From positions 8,647-72,646 of the forward strand of contig CAAGAU010000040.1 in NCBI GenBank assembly GCA_900767885.1: a stretch of DNA of 64,000 nucleotides, written 5' to 3'. This stretch comes from Clostridia bacterium. GTDB lineage: Bacteria > Bacillota > Clostridia > Christensenellales > Borkfalkiaceae. The notes beneath the pieces were generated by a model that worked only from the letters and a program-made list of their open reading frames with translations, was not told the origin of the DNA and ran no database searches. The number at the start of each line of letters is the position of its first letter. Within the stretch, counting starts at the first letter, position 1. Of this stretch, positions 33,633-43,424 are shown in pieces. The position numbers and the translations under genes were made by a program.

Positions 33633-34569
33633 GACGGTTACCGCACCTTACGAAACGGTAGGAGTAAAAAGTTTTGCCAAGGACCTCGGCCTTGAAATAG
33701 TGTACGAGGGCAGGGGCGATATGAAGTTGTCGTCGATAAGCGTGTCCCGCCCGGGGTTGTTGCTTTCGGGATATTACGAGCATTTCGACAATACGCGTAT
33801 CGAGGTAATGGGTCATGCCGAAAACGAATACGTCGCCGCGCTTAAAACCGAACGCAGAATGCAGGTTTTGGAGGAACTTTTCAAACGGGACATTCCCTGC
33901 CTTATAATTTCGCGTAACCTTAGTTTTCCCGAAGAAACTTTTGCTATGGCGCAAAAATATAAGTGTCCGCTTTTCCGTTCGCCCAAAATCACCACGGTGC
34001 TTATCAACGATCTCACCGCTTATCAGAGCGAACTGCTCGCGCCTACCGAGGTCGTGCACGGCGTTTTGATGGACGTTTCGGGTATAGGCATTTTAATTAC
34101 GGGTAAGTCGGGCGTAGGTAAAAGCGAAATCGCGCTGGAACTTATCAGCCGCGGACACCGGCTCGTTGCCGACGACAGCGTTATCATCAAGAACATAAAC
34201 GACCAACTTATAGGCAAGTCGCCCGAAAAGATACGGTACTTTATGGAGATCCGCGGTATAGGCATAATAAACATTCAGCAGATGTTCGGTCCGGGGTCTA
34301 TCCGCCCGTCGGAAGCGATAGATATTATCGCCGAACTCTCCCCGTGGGAAGAAGGAAAGAATTACGACCGTATAGGTACGGAGGAAACTTACGAAAACGT
34401 ACTCGGTATAGACAGATTGAAAGTGGTTATACCCGTTACTCCGGGAAGAAATATACCCGTAGTTCTCGAAACCGCCGCGAGGAAGTACCGCTTAAAGCAG
34501 GCCGGTTACGACCCTGCGAAGGCTCTTATCGAAAGCGTTTTCGGCGCTGCCGACGACGAAGAAAAATAA
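33622..34569 (+). CDS. hprK: HPr kinase/phosphorylase
   Basis: A 315-residue bifunctional regulator that phosphorylates HPr on Ser46 and reverses the reaction. The Walker A loop is GKSGVGKS (about residues 160-167), and the family signature MEIRGIGIINI is present. It sets carbon catabolite control through HPr-Ser-P and CcpA in Bacillota, so it is a plausible global controller of the glycan and glycerol genes in this window. The gene starts within uvrC. Linkage of uvrC and hprK is common in Clostridia. Confidence 0.96.
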   Translation: MKNKTVTAPYETVGVKSFAKDLGLEIVYEGRGDMKLSSISVSRPGLLLSGYYEHFDNTRIEVMGHAENEYVAALKTERRMQVLEELFKRDIPCLIISRNLSFPEETFAMAQKYKCPLFRSPKITTVLINDLTAYQSELLAPTEVVHGVLMDVSGIGILITGKSGVGKSEIALELISRGHRLVADDSVIIKNINDQLIGKSPEKIRYFMEIRGIGIINIQQMFGPGSIRPSEAIDIIAELSPWEEGKNYDRIGTEETYENVLGIDRLKVVIPVTPGRNIPVVLETAARKYRLKQAGYDPAKALIESVFGAADDEEK

Positions 34570-34579
34570 TTTTAAAAAT

Positions 34580-34620
34580 AACGCGGCGGGCGCACCTTTC
34601 GGGTGCGTCCGCCGCGTTTT
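34580..34620. terminator. Bidirectional terminator between hprK and the HIT gene
   Basis: 16-base arms (34581-34596 and 34602-34617) with one G-T pair and a TTTCG loop, ending in TTTT on the plus strand and TTTT on the minus strand. Confidence 0.9.
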
Positions 34621-34623
34621 AAA

Positions 34624-34965
34624 TTATGCGGGTTGCCAGCCCATTTTTTGACCGGACAAGATATGTATATGCAGGTGCGGCACGGTCTGTCCCGCGTCGT
34701 CGCCCTGGTTTATTACCAGTCTGTAGCCGCCGCCGAGTTCCAACTCGTCTTTAAGCGACGATATTTTTTTCATTATTCTGCCCAGCGTTATTTCGTCCTC
34801 TTCGCTCATTTCGGCAAGATATTTAAAATGCTTTTTGGGTATGCCCAAAAAATGATTTCTGGCTTGCGGATTTATATCTCTTATTATAATAAAATCCTCG
34901 TCCTCGTAAACTTTGTTTACGGGGATTTCGCCTTTTACGAATTTACAAAACAAACAATCTTCCAT
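34624..34965 (-). CDS. HIT family (HINT-type) nucleotide hydrolase
   Basis: A 113-residue protein covering exactly one HIT domain. The N-terminal CLFCKFVKGEIP gives a zinc CxxC pair, and the active-site triad motif HLHIHIL is at residues 97-103. HINT proteins hydrolyse purine nucleoside phosphoramidates and acyl-adenylates. It follows a hypothetical gene on the same strand with a 2-base gap and is probably co-transcribed. Confidence 0.95.
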   Translation of the reverse strand: MEDCLFCKFVKGEIPVNKVYEDEDFIIIRDINPQARNHFLGIPKKHFKYLAEMSEEDEITLGRIMKKISSLKDELELGGGYRLVINQGDDAGQTVPHLHIHILSGQKMGWQPA

Positions 34966-34967
34966 AA

Positions 34968-35426
34968 CTAAAACTCCAGAATTTTATCGTCCGCGCCGCT
35001 CCAGGAATAAACCTTTGCGCTTACGCCGCCGTTATTTAAAAATTTAAGCACTTTTTCCGCAGATTCGCTATTGCCGCCCGCGTACCACAGCGCAAAATTT
35101 TCCTTATTGCTTATATCCGTAGTCGGCTTTTCTCTCGAACCGCCCATTACGGGTTTTCCGCCGTAAAAAATTTCCACGGCTACCAGTTTACCGTTCAGAA
35201 ACTTTTCAGCGTGAATTGCCGCCGCCTCGTAATCGTCGTAAGAAAACCTCGCGGTCTGGTAGGTAAATTCCATAGTGAACACTTCGTCGTAAAAAGCGAA
35301 CGCCATATCGTTTAAAGAATACGGGTTTTTAACACCTATGAATTTGTCCCCGTTAAAGTCGAGTATTTTCGCGCCGTAGCCGCTTAATTTTTTCGCTAAA
35401 TAATTTATAACTTCTTGCTTTTCCAT
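34968..35426 (-). CDS. Hypothetical protein
   Basis: I do not recognise this 152-residue protein. It has no signal peptide or membrane segment, is rich in aromatic and acidic residues, and looks like a small alpha/beta domain (start EKQEVINYLAKKL, end SWSGADDKILEF). I chose the internal ATG at 35426 because the 21 residues before it read unlike a protein start; there is no strong ribosome site at either. It sits 2 bases before the HIT gene. Confidence 0.6.
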   Translation of the reverse strand: MEKQEVINYLAKKLSGYGAKILDFNGDKFIGVKNPYSLNDMAFAFYDEVFTMEFTYQTARFSYDDYEAAAIHAEKFLNGKLVAVEIFYGGKPVMGGSREKPTTDISNKENFALWYAGGNSESAEKVLKFLNNGGVSAKVYSWSGADDKILEF

Positions 35427-35624
35427 CGTAATTATTTTACCATTGCCGTCGGTCGTTGTCAAGCGGAAACAAGAATTTAATAAATTCACAAAAATTTTTT
35501 AAAAAATGTTGCTTTTGCAATAGATAAATTTTATTTATTATGTTATACTGTATTCACTCATTTATTTTTGTGGGCGAAAAAGTCGGCGCAAAAATACTGA
35601 TTTTATAAACGGGAGGTTTATTAA

Positions 35625-37847
35625 ATGGACGCTTGGAGAGGATTTAAAAACGGAATTTATCAGACGCAGATAGACGTAAGAAACTTTATACAAACGAACT
35701 ATACGCCTTACGAGGGCGATTCCTCGTTTCTGGCGGGAGCGACGGAAAGAACCAAAGCCTTGATGAAAAAGGTAAACGCTCTGCTTAAAGAGGAGCAGGA
35801 TAAGGGCGGGGTTTTATCGATCGATACCGAGCGCGTATCCACGCTCACCGCGTACCCCGCGGGTTATATAGACAAGGATAACGAAATTATAGTCGGCGTA
35901 CAGACGGACGAGCCGCTTAAACGCGGAGTAAATCCGTTTGGCGGTATGCGTATGGCGCGCAGCGCGTGCGAGCAGTACGGCTATAAACTTTCGGATAAAA
36001 TCGAGGACGAATTCAAATATAAAACCACTCATAACGACGGCGTGTTCGCGGTTTATACCGACGATATGCGCGCGGCTCGCCACGTGGGACTTTTAACCGG
36101 TTTGCCCGACGCTTACGGCAGGGGCAGGATTATAGGCGATTACAGAAGAGTCGCGCTCTACGGCGTGGATTTTCTTATAGCGCAAAAGCAGGAATCGCGT
36201 AAGGCGATGGGTAAACTCGACATGACCGAGGATAATATCCGCGCTCTCGAAGAAATTCACGATCAGATAGTCGCTTTGGGCGAACTCAAAAAAATGGCGG
36301 AAATCTACGGCTACGATATATCTTTGCCCGCGACCAACGCTCGCGAGGCGGTGCAGTGGACTTATTTCGGTTATCTTGCCGCTATTAAGGAGCAGAACGG
36401 CGCGGCGATGAGCCTCGGCAGAGTGTCTACTTTCCTCGATATTTACTTTGAACGCGATTTGCGCGAGGGTACTCTTACCGAAAGTCAGGCGCAGGAGATT
36501 ATGGATGATTTCGTTATAAAACTCCGTATAACCCGCCAACTTCGCACGCCCGAATACAACGATCTTTTCGGCGGCGACCCGACATGGACTACCGAGTCCG
36601 TCGGCGGTATGGGCGAGGACGGCAGAACGCTCGTAACCAAAAACTCCTACCGTATGCTCAACACGCTTTACAATCTCGGAGCCGCGCCGGAACCAAACCT
36701 TACGGTACTCTGGTCGCAAAATCTGCCCGAGGCGTTTAAAAAGTTCTGTGCGAGAGTTTCGGTGGATACCGACTCCATTCAATACGAAAACGACGACGTT
36801 ATGCGCCCCGTTTACGGCGACGATTATTCTATCGCGTGCTGCGTTTCGGCAATGAAAACGGGCAAGCAAATGCAGTTTTTCGGCGCGAGATGTAACCTTG
36901 CAAAACTCCTGCTGTTCACGCTTAACGGCGGTAAGGACGAGCGTTACGCCATGCAGGTCGCGCCCGAAGGCAAGGTGTTTACGGGCAAACTCGATTATGC
37001 GGAAGTTATGGCTGCGTTCAGACAGTACCGCAAATGGCTTTGCAAACTTTACGTAAACACGCTTAACGTTATACATTATATGCACGATAAGTACGCTTAC
37101 GAGAAAATTCAGATGGCTTTGCACGACGACGAAGTAGAGCGTTTTCTCGCGTGCGGCGTTGCGGGACTTTCGGTTATAACCGACTCTTTATCCGCCATAA
37201 AATACGCCGAAGTTACACCCGTAATAGGCGATAACGGTCTTATAACCGACTTTATCGTAAAAGGCGACTTCCCAAAATACGGCAACGACGACGACCGCGC
37301 GGATAAAATCGCGGTGGAAATTTTAAAGGGCTTTGAAGAGGACCTTAAAGAAACCCCCGCTTATCGCGGCGCAAAACATACGCTTTCGGTGCTTACCATT
37401 ACTTCCAACGTGGTATACGGCAAAAAGACGGGTTCTACGCCCGACGGAAGAAAAGCGGGCGAACCGTTTGCTCCAGGCGCGAATCCGATGCACGGCAGAG
37501 ATATGAGCGGCGCGCTTGCATCGCTTAACTCGGTTGCGAAAATTCCTTACGAAATTTGCCGCGACGGTATATCCAACACCTTCTCGATAGTTCCATCCGC
37601 GCTCGGCGGAACGGACGACGAACGCGCCGAAAACCTCGTGGACATGCTCGACGGTTATTTCGCGCAGAACGCGCATCACTTAAACGTGAACGTTATAGAC
37701 AGAAAGAAACTCGAACTTGCTATGGAACACCCCGAACTTTACCCGAATATAACCATAAGGGTTTCGGGCTACGCGGTAAACTTCCATAAGCTTAGCAGAG
37801 CGCACCAACTCGAAGTGCTTAAACGGACTTATCATGACCGTGTGTAA
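35625..37847 (+). CDS. pflB: Pyruvate formate-lyase (formate C-acetyltransferase)
   Basis: A 740-residue glycyl-radical enzyme that splits pyruvate with CoA into acetyl-CoA and formate. The adjacent active-site cysteines are Cys405-Cys406 (SIACCVS), and the radical glycine is Gly715 in RVSGYAVNF near the C terminus, as in true PFL; the paired cysteines separate it from glycerol or choline lyases. Strictly anaerobic fermentation is implied. GGGAGG precedes the ATG. The activase gene overlaps its end. In the 198-base leader region I see a TATACT at 35544-35549 but no convincing -35 box. Confidence 0.96.
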   Translation: MDAWRGFKNGIYQTQIDVRNFIQTNYTPYEGDSSFLAGATERTKALMKKVNALLKEEQDKGGVLSIDTERVSTLTAYPAGYIDKDNEIIVGVQTDEPLKRGVNPFGGMRMARSACEQYGYKLSDKIEDEFKYKTTHNDGVFAVYTDDMRAARHVGLLTGLPDAYGRGRIIGDYRRVALYGVDFLIAQKQESRKAMGKLDMTEDNIRALEEIHDQIVALGELKKMAEIYGYDISLPATNAREAVQWTYFGYLAAIKEQNGAAMSLGRVSTFLDIYFERDLREGTLTESQAQEIMDDFVIKLRITRQLRTPEYNDLFGGDPTWTTESVGGMGEDGRTLVTKNSYRMLNTLYNLGAAPEPNLTVLWSQNLPEAFKKFCARVSVDTDSIQYENDDVMRPVYGDDYSIACCVSAMKTGKQMQFFGARCNLAKLLLFTLNGGKDERYAMQVAPEGKVFTGKLDYAEVMAAFRQYRKWLCKLYVNTLNVIHYMHDKYAYEKIQMALHDDEVERFLACGVAGLSVITDSLSAIKYAEVTPVIGDNGLITDFIVKGDFPKYGNDDDRADKIAVEILKGFEEDLKETPAYRGAKHTLSVLTITSNVVYGKKTGSTPDGRKAGEPFAPGANPMHGRDMSGALASLNSVAKIPYEICRDGISNTFSIVPSALGGTDDERAENLVDMLDGYFAQNAHHLNVNVIDRKKLELAMEHPELYPNITIRVSGYAVNFHKLSRAHQLEVLKRTYHDRV

Positions 37848-38502
37848 CGGGTTTATAGACTCGGTTTATTGCGGTTCCGGGGTGGACGGCAAAGGCTTGC
37901 GCGTAGTCGTGTTTTTATGCGGTTGCAACCTGCGCTGCAAGTTTTGCCATAACCCCGAAACGCTCTATAAAAAGGGTAACGAGGTTACCGCGGAAGAGGT
38001 ATACGAAAAGTGCTTAAAGTATAAAGCCTATATCCGCCGCGGCGGAGTTACGCTTTCGGGCGGCGAACCGTTTTTGCAGAAAGAATTTTGTCTGGAACTT
38101 ATAAAGTTGCTGCATAGCGCGGATATCCACGTTTTAACCGAAACCAACGGTCAGATCGCCGACGAGGAACTTATCATCGCGAACGACGGGTTTATTGTAG
38201 ACGTAAAAAATCAGGAAACGGACGATCTTGCCGCATACGATAAATTTTTGAGTTTATGCGATAAGTTTAAAAAGCCCGTTACTCTGACCAACGTGCTTAT
38301 ACCCGAAGTGAACGGAGATAAGCAAAAAATACGCGCTTTAAGCGGGTTGAAAGATCGCCACGAATGCGTGGAGAAAATAAAGTTTTTGCCTTTTCATAAA
38401 ATGTGCGCGGAGAAATACGAGCGGCTCGGGGAGGAGTTTTTATATTCCGACAAGCGTGAGCCTGCGGACGAAGACATTTCCGCCGCTTACGAAAATTTAT
38501 AA
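37834..38502 (+). CDS. pflA: Pyruvate formate-lyase activating enzyme (radical SAM)
   Basis: A 222-residue radical SAM protein that installs the glycyl radical on PFL. The [4Fe-4S] motif is C31-x3-C35-x2-C38 ([12 protein letters not shown]), and the SAM-binding GGE motif follows (LSGGEP). It is a little shorter than the 245-residue enterobacterial form. The start lies inside pflB (14-base overlap), giving translational coupling to its target, the usual arrangement. Confidence 0.95.
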   Translation: MTVCNGFIDSVYCGSGVDGKGLRVVVFLCGCNLRCKFCHNPETLYKKGNEVTAEEVYEKCLKYKAYIRRGGVTLSGGEPFLQKEFCLELIKLLHSADIHVLTETNGQIADEELIIANDGFIVDVKNQETDDLAAYDKFLSLCDKFKKPVTLTNVLIPEVNGDKQKIRALSGLKDRHECVEKIKFLPFHKMCAEKYERLGEEFLYSDKREPADEDISAAYENL

Positions 38503-38514
38503 CGATTTAAAAAA

Positions 38515-38553
38515 GAGCGGGTCGCGTTTTTTTACGCGTCCGCTCGTTTTTTT
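38515..38553 (+). terminator. Terminator after pflA
   Basis: GAGCGG (38515-38520) pairs with CCGCTC, with an inner CGCGT/ACGCG stem, and a run of seven T's follows. Confidence 0.9.
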
Positions 38554-38636
38554 CGGCGGCGCGGCGGTGCTTTACGGCTTTTTCGGCAAAAATTTTAAAA
38601 ATCTTTGTAAATATCGGGTTATTGCCTTAAAAAAGG

Positions 38637-38665
38637 TTGACGGAAAATATAAAATTTGCTAAAAT
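38637..38665 (+). promoter_or_regulatory. Promoter of the str operon (rpsL)
   Basis: TTGACG (38637-38642), 17-base spacer, TAAAAT (38660-38665). It gives a leader of about 120 bases before rpsL in which I see no known riboregulator. Confidence 0.75.
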
Positions 38666-38795
38666 TATCTTATGGTATTCCCGATCGTAGGGCGAAGTAT
38701 GCCCTCTCGCATTGAGGAACGCTTTATTTTGCTTTCTTTAAACGAAATAGGGTTTTCGTTTTTAAGAATATTCCACTACTATAAGGAGGTAAAAA

Positions 38796-39167
38796 ATGCC
38801 AACTATCAACCAACTCATCAAGAGCGGAAGAGTAACGGCTAAGGAAAAGAGCAAGGCTCCCATCATGGGCAACTGCCCTCAGAAAAGAGGCGTCTGCCTT
38901 TCGGTTACCACTACTTCTCCCAAAAAGCCTAACTCCGCACTCCGCAAAATCGCAAGAGTTCGTCTGACCAACAAGCAGGAAGGTACGGTTTACATTCCCG
39001 GCGAAGGACACAACCTTCAGGAACACAGTTCCGTGCTTATTCGCGGCGGCAGGGTCAGAGATTTGCCCGGCGTAAGATACCACATTATTCGCGGTACTCT
39101 CGATACGGCAGGCGTTGCCAAGAGAAAACAGGCAAGAAGCAAATACGGCGCGAAACGCCCCAAATAA
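38796..39167 (+). CDS. rpsL: 30S ribosomal protein S12
   Basis: A 123-residue S12 at the decoding centre. The conserved loops align without gaps to the E. coli protein: [12 protein letters not shown] keeps Lys43, and [13 protein letters not shown] has Arg at position 88 where nearly all bacteria have Lys. K88R is a classical streptomycin-resistance substitution, so this organism may be naturally streptomycin-insensitive. Asp89 and Pro91 are unchanged. AAGGAGG precedes the ATG. It is the first gene of rpsL-rpsG-fusA-tuf. Confidence 0.98.
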   Translation: MPTINQLIKSGRVTAKEKSKAPIMGNCPQKRGVCLSVTTTSPKKPNSALRKIARVRLTNKQEGTVYIPGEGHNLQEHSSVLIRGGRVRDLPGVRYHIIRGTLDTAGVAKRKQARSKYGAKRPK

Positions 39168-39387
39168 TCGTTTTTAAACGGTTAAAACCATTTTCCTACT
39201 TATAGCGGAATATTCATTATATATTATACCCGCAATGGTAGGCAGTACGACGAGGTTTCGTCGGAAGATTCGCTCCCGAAGTTAAAGCCAAAGCAAAGCA
39301 GTCTGCAAGGCGGCGGCAAAGTAGGTTTAAGAGCGATAGCAGACACGGGGTTTAAACCCTATCTAAAATTTAAAGGAGGACATTATT

Positions 39388-39858
39388 ATGCCAAGAAGAG
39401 GTAACGTTCCTAAAAGGGACGTACTGCCCGATCCTATATACGGCAACAAGGTACTTACCAAACTTATCAATCAGGTAATGCTTGACGGCAAAAAGGGAAC
39501 GGCGCAAACCATCGTTTACGACGCGCTTGCCAAAGCACAGGAAAAGTTGGGCGCAGAACCGATGGATATATTCAATCAAGCAATGAACAACGTTATGCCC
39601 CTTCTCGAAGTTAAAGCGAGGAGAGTAGGCGGTTCTAACTACCAGGTTCCTATCGAAATCAGACCCGAAAGAAGGCAAACTCTCGCTATCCGTTGGATAG
39701 TAGCGTCGGCAAGAAAGAGAAGCGACCGCGACATGAGCAACAAGCTCGCGTCGGAAATTATGGACGCTTACAACAACACCGGCGGCGCGGTCAAGAAGAA
39801 GGAAGACACGCATAGAATGGCGGAAGCGAACAAGGCGTTCGCGCATTACCGCTGGTAA
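39388..39858 (+). CDS. rpsG: 30S ribosomal protein S7
   Basis: A 156-residue S7, normal length, with the standard start ([16 protein letters not shown]) and the 16S-binding [11 protein letters not shown] segment. It nucleates assembly of the 30S head and lines the E site. It is separated from rpsL by an unusually long 220-base spacer and followed by fusA after 18 bases. AAAGGAGG lies before the ATG. Confidence 0.98.
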   Translation: MPRRGNVPKRDVLPDPIYGNKVLTKLINQVMLDGKKGTAQTIVYDALAKAQEKLGAEPMDIFNQAMNNVMPLLEVKARRVGGSNYQVPIEIRPERRQTLAIRWIVASARKRSDRDMSNKLASEIMDAYNNTGGAVKKKEDTHRMAEANKAFAHYRW

Positions 39859-39876
39859 GTCGCATAGGAGATAATT

Positions 39877-41964
39877 ATGCCAAGACAATACGACTTATAT
39901 CATACCAGAAACATAGGTATAATGGCTCACATCGACGCGGGCAAAACCACCACTACCGAGCGTATACTTTTCTACACGGGAAAGACGCACAAAATAGGCG
40001 AAACTCACGACGGCGCGGCTACCATGGACTTCATGGTGCAGGAACAGGAAAGAGGTATAACCATTTGTTCCGCAGCCACCACCTGTTTCTGGAAAGGCAA
40101 CAGAATAAACATTATCGACACCCCGGGACACGTTGACTTTACCGTAGAGGTTGAAAGATCTCTCCGCGTACTCGACGGCGCGGTAGCAACTTTCTGCGCG
40201 AAGGGCGGCGTTGAGCCGCAGTCCGAAACCGTATGGCGTCAGGCGGACAAGTATCACGTTCCCCGTATCGCTTACGTAAACAAGATGGACATCAACGGCG
40301 CGAACTTCGAAAACGCCGTAAACATGATGCGCGAAAGGCTTAAAGCCAACGCTATTCCCATCTGCCTTCCTATCGGTAAGGAAGATACTTTCTGCGGTAT
40401 TATCGACCTCGTTCAGAACGACAGTATAATCTATCACGACGATCTGGGCGTTAAATTCACCGTAGGTCCTATCCCCGACGAGTATAAGGAAAAGGCAGCC
40501 GAAGCAAGACAAACCCTTATGGAGGCTTGCGCGGAACAGGACGACGCTTTAATGGAAAAATTCTTCGAAACGGGCGAACTTACCCCCGAAGAAATGAAGG
40601 GCGCGATAAGAAAAGCAACCCTTGCCATGAAGATGAACCCCGTTCTTTGCGGTTCGAGTTATAAAAACAGGGGCGTTCAGCACTTGCTCGACGCTATCAT
40701 AGATTATCTTCCCAGTCCTATCGACGTAGACCACGTTAAGGGTATCAACCCCGACACCGACGAGGAAGAAGTGAGAAAAACCGACGACGAAGAGCCGTTT
40801 GCGGGTCTTGCGTTCAAGATGGTTGCCGATCCGTTCGTAGGTAAACTCGCTTATTTCAGAGTTTACTCGGGTACGCTCGAATCGGGTTCTTACGTTTACA
40901 ACTCCACCAAGGGCAAGAAGGAAAGAGTCGGCAGACTCGTTCTGATGCACGCTAACCACCGTGAGGAAATCGACAAGGTTTACTCGGGCGACATCTGCGC
41001 CATAGTAGGTCTTAAAGAAACCACCACCGGCGATACGCTTTGCGACGAAAATCACCCGATTATCCTTGAAAAAATGGAATTCCCCGACCCGGTTATTCAG
41101 GTTGCTATCGAACCCAAGACCAAGGCCGGTCAGGAAAAGATGACCCTCGCGCTTTTAAAACTCGCGGAAGAAGACCCCACTTTCAAATTCTATACGGATA
41201 AGGAAACAGGGCAAACTATTATCGCGGGTATGGGCGAGTTGCACCTTGAAATTATCGTAGACAGACTTCTGAGAGAATTCAAAGTCGAGGCTACGGTAGG
41301 TAAGCCGCAAGTTTCTTATAAGGAAACGTTCAGAAAGGCGGTCGAAGCCGAAGGTATGTATAAACGTCAGTCCGGCGGTAAAGGTCAGTACGGTCATTGT
41401 AAAGTCAAGTTCGAGCCTTTGGAACCGGGCAGCGGTTTCGTCTTCGAAGACGCTACCGTCGGCGGATCTATTCCCAAGGAATATATCGAGCCTGTCAGAA
41501 AGGGTATCGAAGAGGCTTCCAAGAACGGTTATCTTGCAGGATACGAAATGGTTGACTTCAAAGCAACCGTTTACGACGGTAGTTATCACGAAGTCGACTC
41601 GTCCGAAATGGCGTTCAAGATTGCGGGTTCGCTCGCTTTCAAGGACGGTATGAAGAAAGCCAACCCCGTACTTTTAGAGCCTATAATGAAGGTAGAAATA
41701 GTTACCCCCGAAGATTACTTCGGCGACCTTATGGGCAACGTATCTTCCCGCCGCGGTACTATACTCGGTACGGAAGACAGAAACGGCTCCAAGGTTATCG
41801 ACTCGTTTATCCCGCTTTCCGAAATGTTCGGTTACGCTACAGAACTTCGTTCGAGAACGCAGGGCAGAGGTCAGTTCACCATGCAGTTCGACCACTTCTC
41901 CGAATGTCCCAAGTCCATTTCGGAAAAGATTATCGGCGAAAGAGCGGTTAAGCACGAGGACTGA
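39877..41964 (+). CDS. fusA: Elongation factor G
   Basis: A 695-residue translocase GTPase with G1 [10 protein letters not shown]2 [12 protein letters not shown]3 DTPGHVDFT and G4 NKMD, then domains II to V in normal order (the [11 protein letters not shown] loop in domain IV and SSRRGTI in domain V). It drives tRNA-mRNA movement and, with Frr encoded at 50142, recycles ribosomes. It is a standard EF-G, not a TetM-type protection protein, because the domain IV tip and length match EF-G and it sits in the str operon. Confidence 0.98.
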   Translation: MPRQYDLYHTRNIGIMAHIDAGKTTTTERILFYTGKTHKIGETHDGAATMDFMVQEQERGITICSAATTCFWKGNRINIIDTPGHVDFTVEVERSLRVLDGAVATFCAKGGVEPQSETVWRQADKYHVPRIAYVNKMDINGANFENAVNMMRERLKANAIPICLPIGKEDTFCGIIDLVQNDSIIYHDDLGVKFTVGPIPDEYKEKAAEARQTLMEACAEQDDALMEKFFETGELTPEEMKGAIRKATLAMKMNPVLCGSSYKNRGVQHLLDAIIDYLPSPIDVDHVKGINPDTDEEEVRKTDDEEPFAGLAFKMVADPFVGKLAYFRVYSGTLESGSYVYNSTKGKKERVGRLVLMHANHREEIDKVYSGDICAIVGLKETTTGDTLCDENHPIILEKMEFPDPVIQVAIEPKTKAGQEKMTLALLKLAEEDPTFKFYTDKETGQTIIAGMGELHLEIIVDRLLREFKVEATVGKPQVSYKETFRKAVEAEGMYKRQSGGKGQYGHCKVKFEPLEPGSGFVFEDATVGGSIPKEYIEPVRKGIEEASKNGYLAGYEMVDFKATVYDGSYHEVDSSEMAFKIAGSLAFKDGMKKANPVLLEPIMKVEIVTPEDYFGDLMGNVSSRRGTILGTEDRNGSKVIDSFIPLSEMFGYATELRSRTQGRGQFTMQFDHFSECPKSISEKIIGERAVKHED

Positions 41965-42012
41965 TTATAAATTAAGGCGGGCGGCACCTTATAAAAGCCG
42001 CGAATTAAAACG

Positions 42013-42048
42013 ATTGCCGCGCCGCGGCGCACACGCCGCGGCGGTAAT
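42013..42048 (+). promoter_or_regulatory. GC-rich hairpin between fusA and tuf
   Basis: CCGCGGCG (42022-42029) pairs with CGCCGCGG (42034-42041), with an outer partial stem. It lies in the middle of the 126-base gap without a following T run, so it is more likely an RNA-processing or pausing structure than a terminator. Confidence 0.45.
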
Positions 42049-42090
42049 ACAAAATTATAAATAAATTCAATTTTTTTGGAGGAAACATCA

Positions 42091-43311
42091 ATGGCAAAAG
42101 CAAAATTTGACAGAAGCAAACCGCACGTAAACATCGGTACTATCGGCCACGTTGACCACGGCAAGACCACGTTGACTGCCGCTATAACCATGGTTATGGC
42201 TGCTAAGGGCGACGCCGAAGCGATGAGATATGATCAGATCGATAAGGCACCCGAAGAAAAGGCGAGAGGTATTACGATTAACACTTCTCACGTTGAGTAT
42301 CAGACCGACAAGAGACACTACGCTCACGTTGACTGCCCTGGACACGCGGACTACGTTAAGAACATGATCACCGGTGCCGCTCAGATGGACGGCGCGATCC
42401 TCGTTGTTGCCGCTACCGACGGTCCGATGCCCCAGACCAGAGAGCACATTCTTCTTGCTCGTCAGGTTGGCGTTCCCTATATCATCGTATTCCTTAACAA
42501 GTGCGATCAGGTAGACGACCCCGAACTTCTCGAACTCGTAGAAATGGAAGTCAGAGGACTTCTCGACGAGTACGGATTCCCCGGCGACGATACCCCCATC
42601 ATCAAGGGTTCGGCTCTTAAAGCGTTGGAAAAGGCTTCCAGCGGTTGCTCGAAGGAAGAAATCCTTAACGCTCCCGAGTGCCAATGCATCATCGAACTCA
42701 TGGACGCTATCGACAACTATATCCCCACTCCCGAAAGAGACGACGCTAAGCCGTTTGCTCTTCCCGTAGAAGACGTATTCACGATCAGCGGTCGTGGTAC
42801 CGTTGCTACCGGCAGAGTTGAAAGAGGCGTAGGCCACGTTGGCGATCCCGTTGAAATCGTTGGTTTGCAAGAGAAACCCACTACCTCGGTTATTACCGGT
42901 CTTGAAATGTTCAGAAAGACCCTTGACGAGGCTCAGGCGGGCGATAACGTAGGCGCACTTCTTCGTGGTATCGACAGAAGCGGTATCGAAAGAGGTCAGG
43001 TTATAGCGAAACCCGGCACTATCACTGCTCACACCGAGTTCAGCGGTCAGGTTTACGTTTTGACTAAGGAAGAAGGCGGACGTCATACTCCTTTCTTCAA
43101 CAACTATCGTCCTCAATTCTATTTCAGAACTACCGACGTTACGGGAACTATTAAACTTCCCGACGGAGTAGAAATGGTTATGCCCGGCGACCACATCACC
43201 ATCGACGTAACCCTTATCACTCCTATCGCTTGCGAAGAGGGACTTCGTTTCGCTATTCGTGAAGGCGGCAGAACCGTTGGTTCGGGCGTTGTTGCTAAGG
43301 TTATTAAATAA
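42091..43311 (+). CDS. tuf: Elongation factor Tu
   Basis: A 406-residue EF-Tu. I chose the ATG at 42091 ([14 protein letters not shown]), with GGAGG 8 bases upstream, over the longer frame. G1 GHVDHGKT, G2 RGITIN, G3 DCPGHAD and G4 NKCD are standard. It is about ten residues longer than B. subtilis EF-Tu because of an insertion at the end of the G domain, about residues 179-200, with three cysteines (SSGCSKEEI and PECQC). The rest, including the domain II-III tRNA surfaces, is ordinary. It ends the str operon. Confidence 0.98.
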   Translation: MAKAKFDRSKPHVNIGTIGHVDHGKTTLTAAITMVMAAKGDAEAMRYDQIDKAPEEKARGITINTSHVEYQTDKRHYAHVDCPGHADYVKNMITGAAQMDGAILVVAATDGPMPQTREHILLARQVGVPYIIVFLNKCDQVDDPELLELVEMEVRGLLDEYGFPGDDTPIIKGSALKALEKASSGCSKEEILNAPECQCIIELMDAIDNYIPTPERDDAKPFALPVEDVFTISGRGTVATGRVERGVGHVGDPVEIVGLQEKPTTSVITGLEMFRKTLDEAQAGDNVGALLRGIDRSGIERGQVIAKPGTITAHTEFSGQVYVLTKEEGGRHTPFFNNYRPQFYFRTTDVTGTIKLPDGVEMVMPGDHITIDVTLITPIACEEGLRFAIREGGRTVGSGVVAKVIK

Positions 43312-43331
43312 TCTTTACTTTAAAAAACTTT

Positions 43332-43368
43332 ACAGCCGTGCAAGGTTATCCTTGCACGGCTGTTTGTT
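43332..43368 (+). terminator. Terminator of the str operon
   Basis: A 14-bp stem (43332-43345 and 43350-43363) with a TTAT loop, followed by TTGTTTA. Confidence 0.9.
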
Positions 43369-43386
43369 TATTTTACCCGCAAAGGA

Positions 43387-43415
43387 TTGACATAATCGGT
43401 TAAAGAGCGTATAAT
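43387..43415 (+). promoter_or_regulatory. Consensus promoter of the AEC transporter gene
   Basis: Perfect TTGACA (43387-43392), 17-base spacer and perfect TATAAT (43410-43415). The ATG is at 43425, only 9 bases after the -10 box, so the mRNA should have almost no leader. Confidence 0.88.
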
Positions 43416-43424
43416 AATGCCCGT

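Noticed and set aside
36093..37124. 343-residue open frame on the minus strand
   Set aside because: It is antisense to pflB with no start signal or recognisable domain.
38456..38662. 68-residue open frame after pflA
   Set aside because: It overlaps pflA and runs through the pflA terminator; no ribosome site.
42088..43194. 368-residue open frame on the minus strand
   Set aside because: It is antisense to tuf and arises from strong codon bias in that gene.
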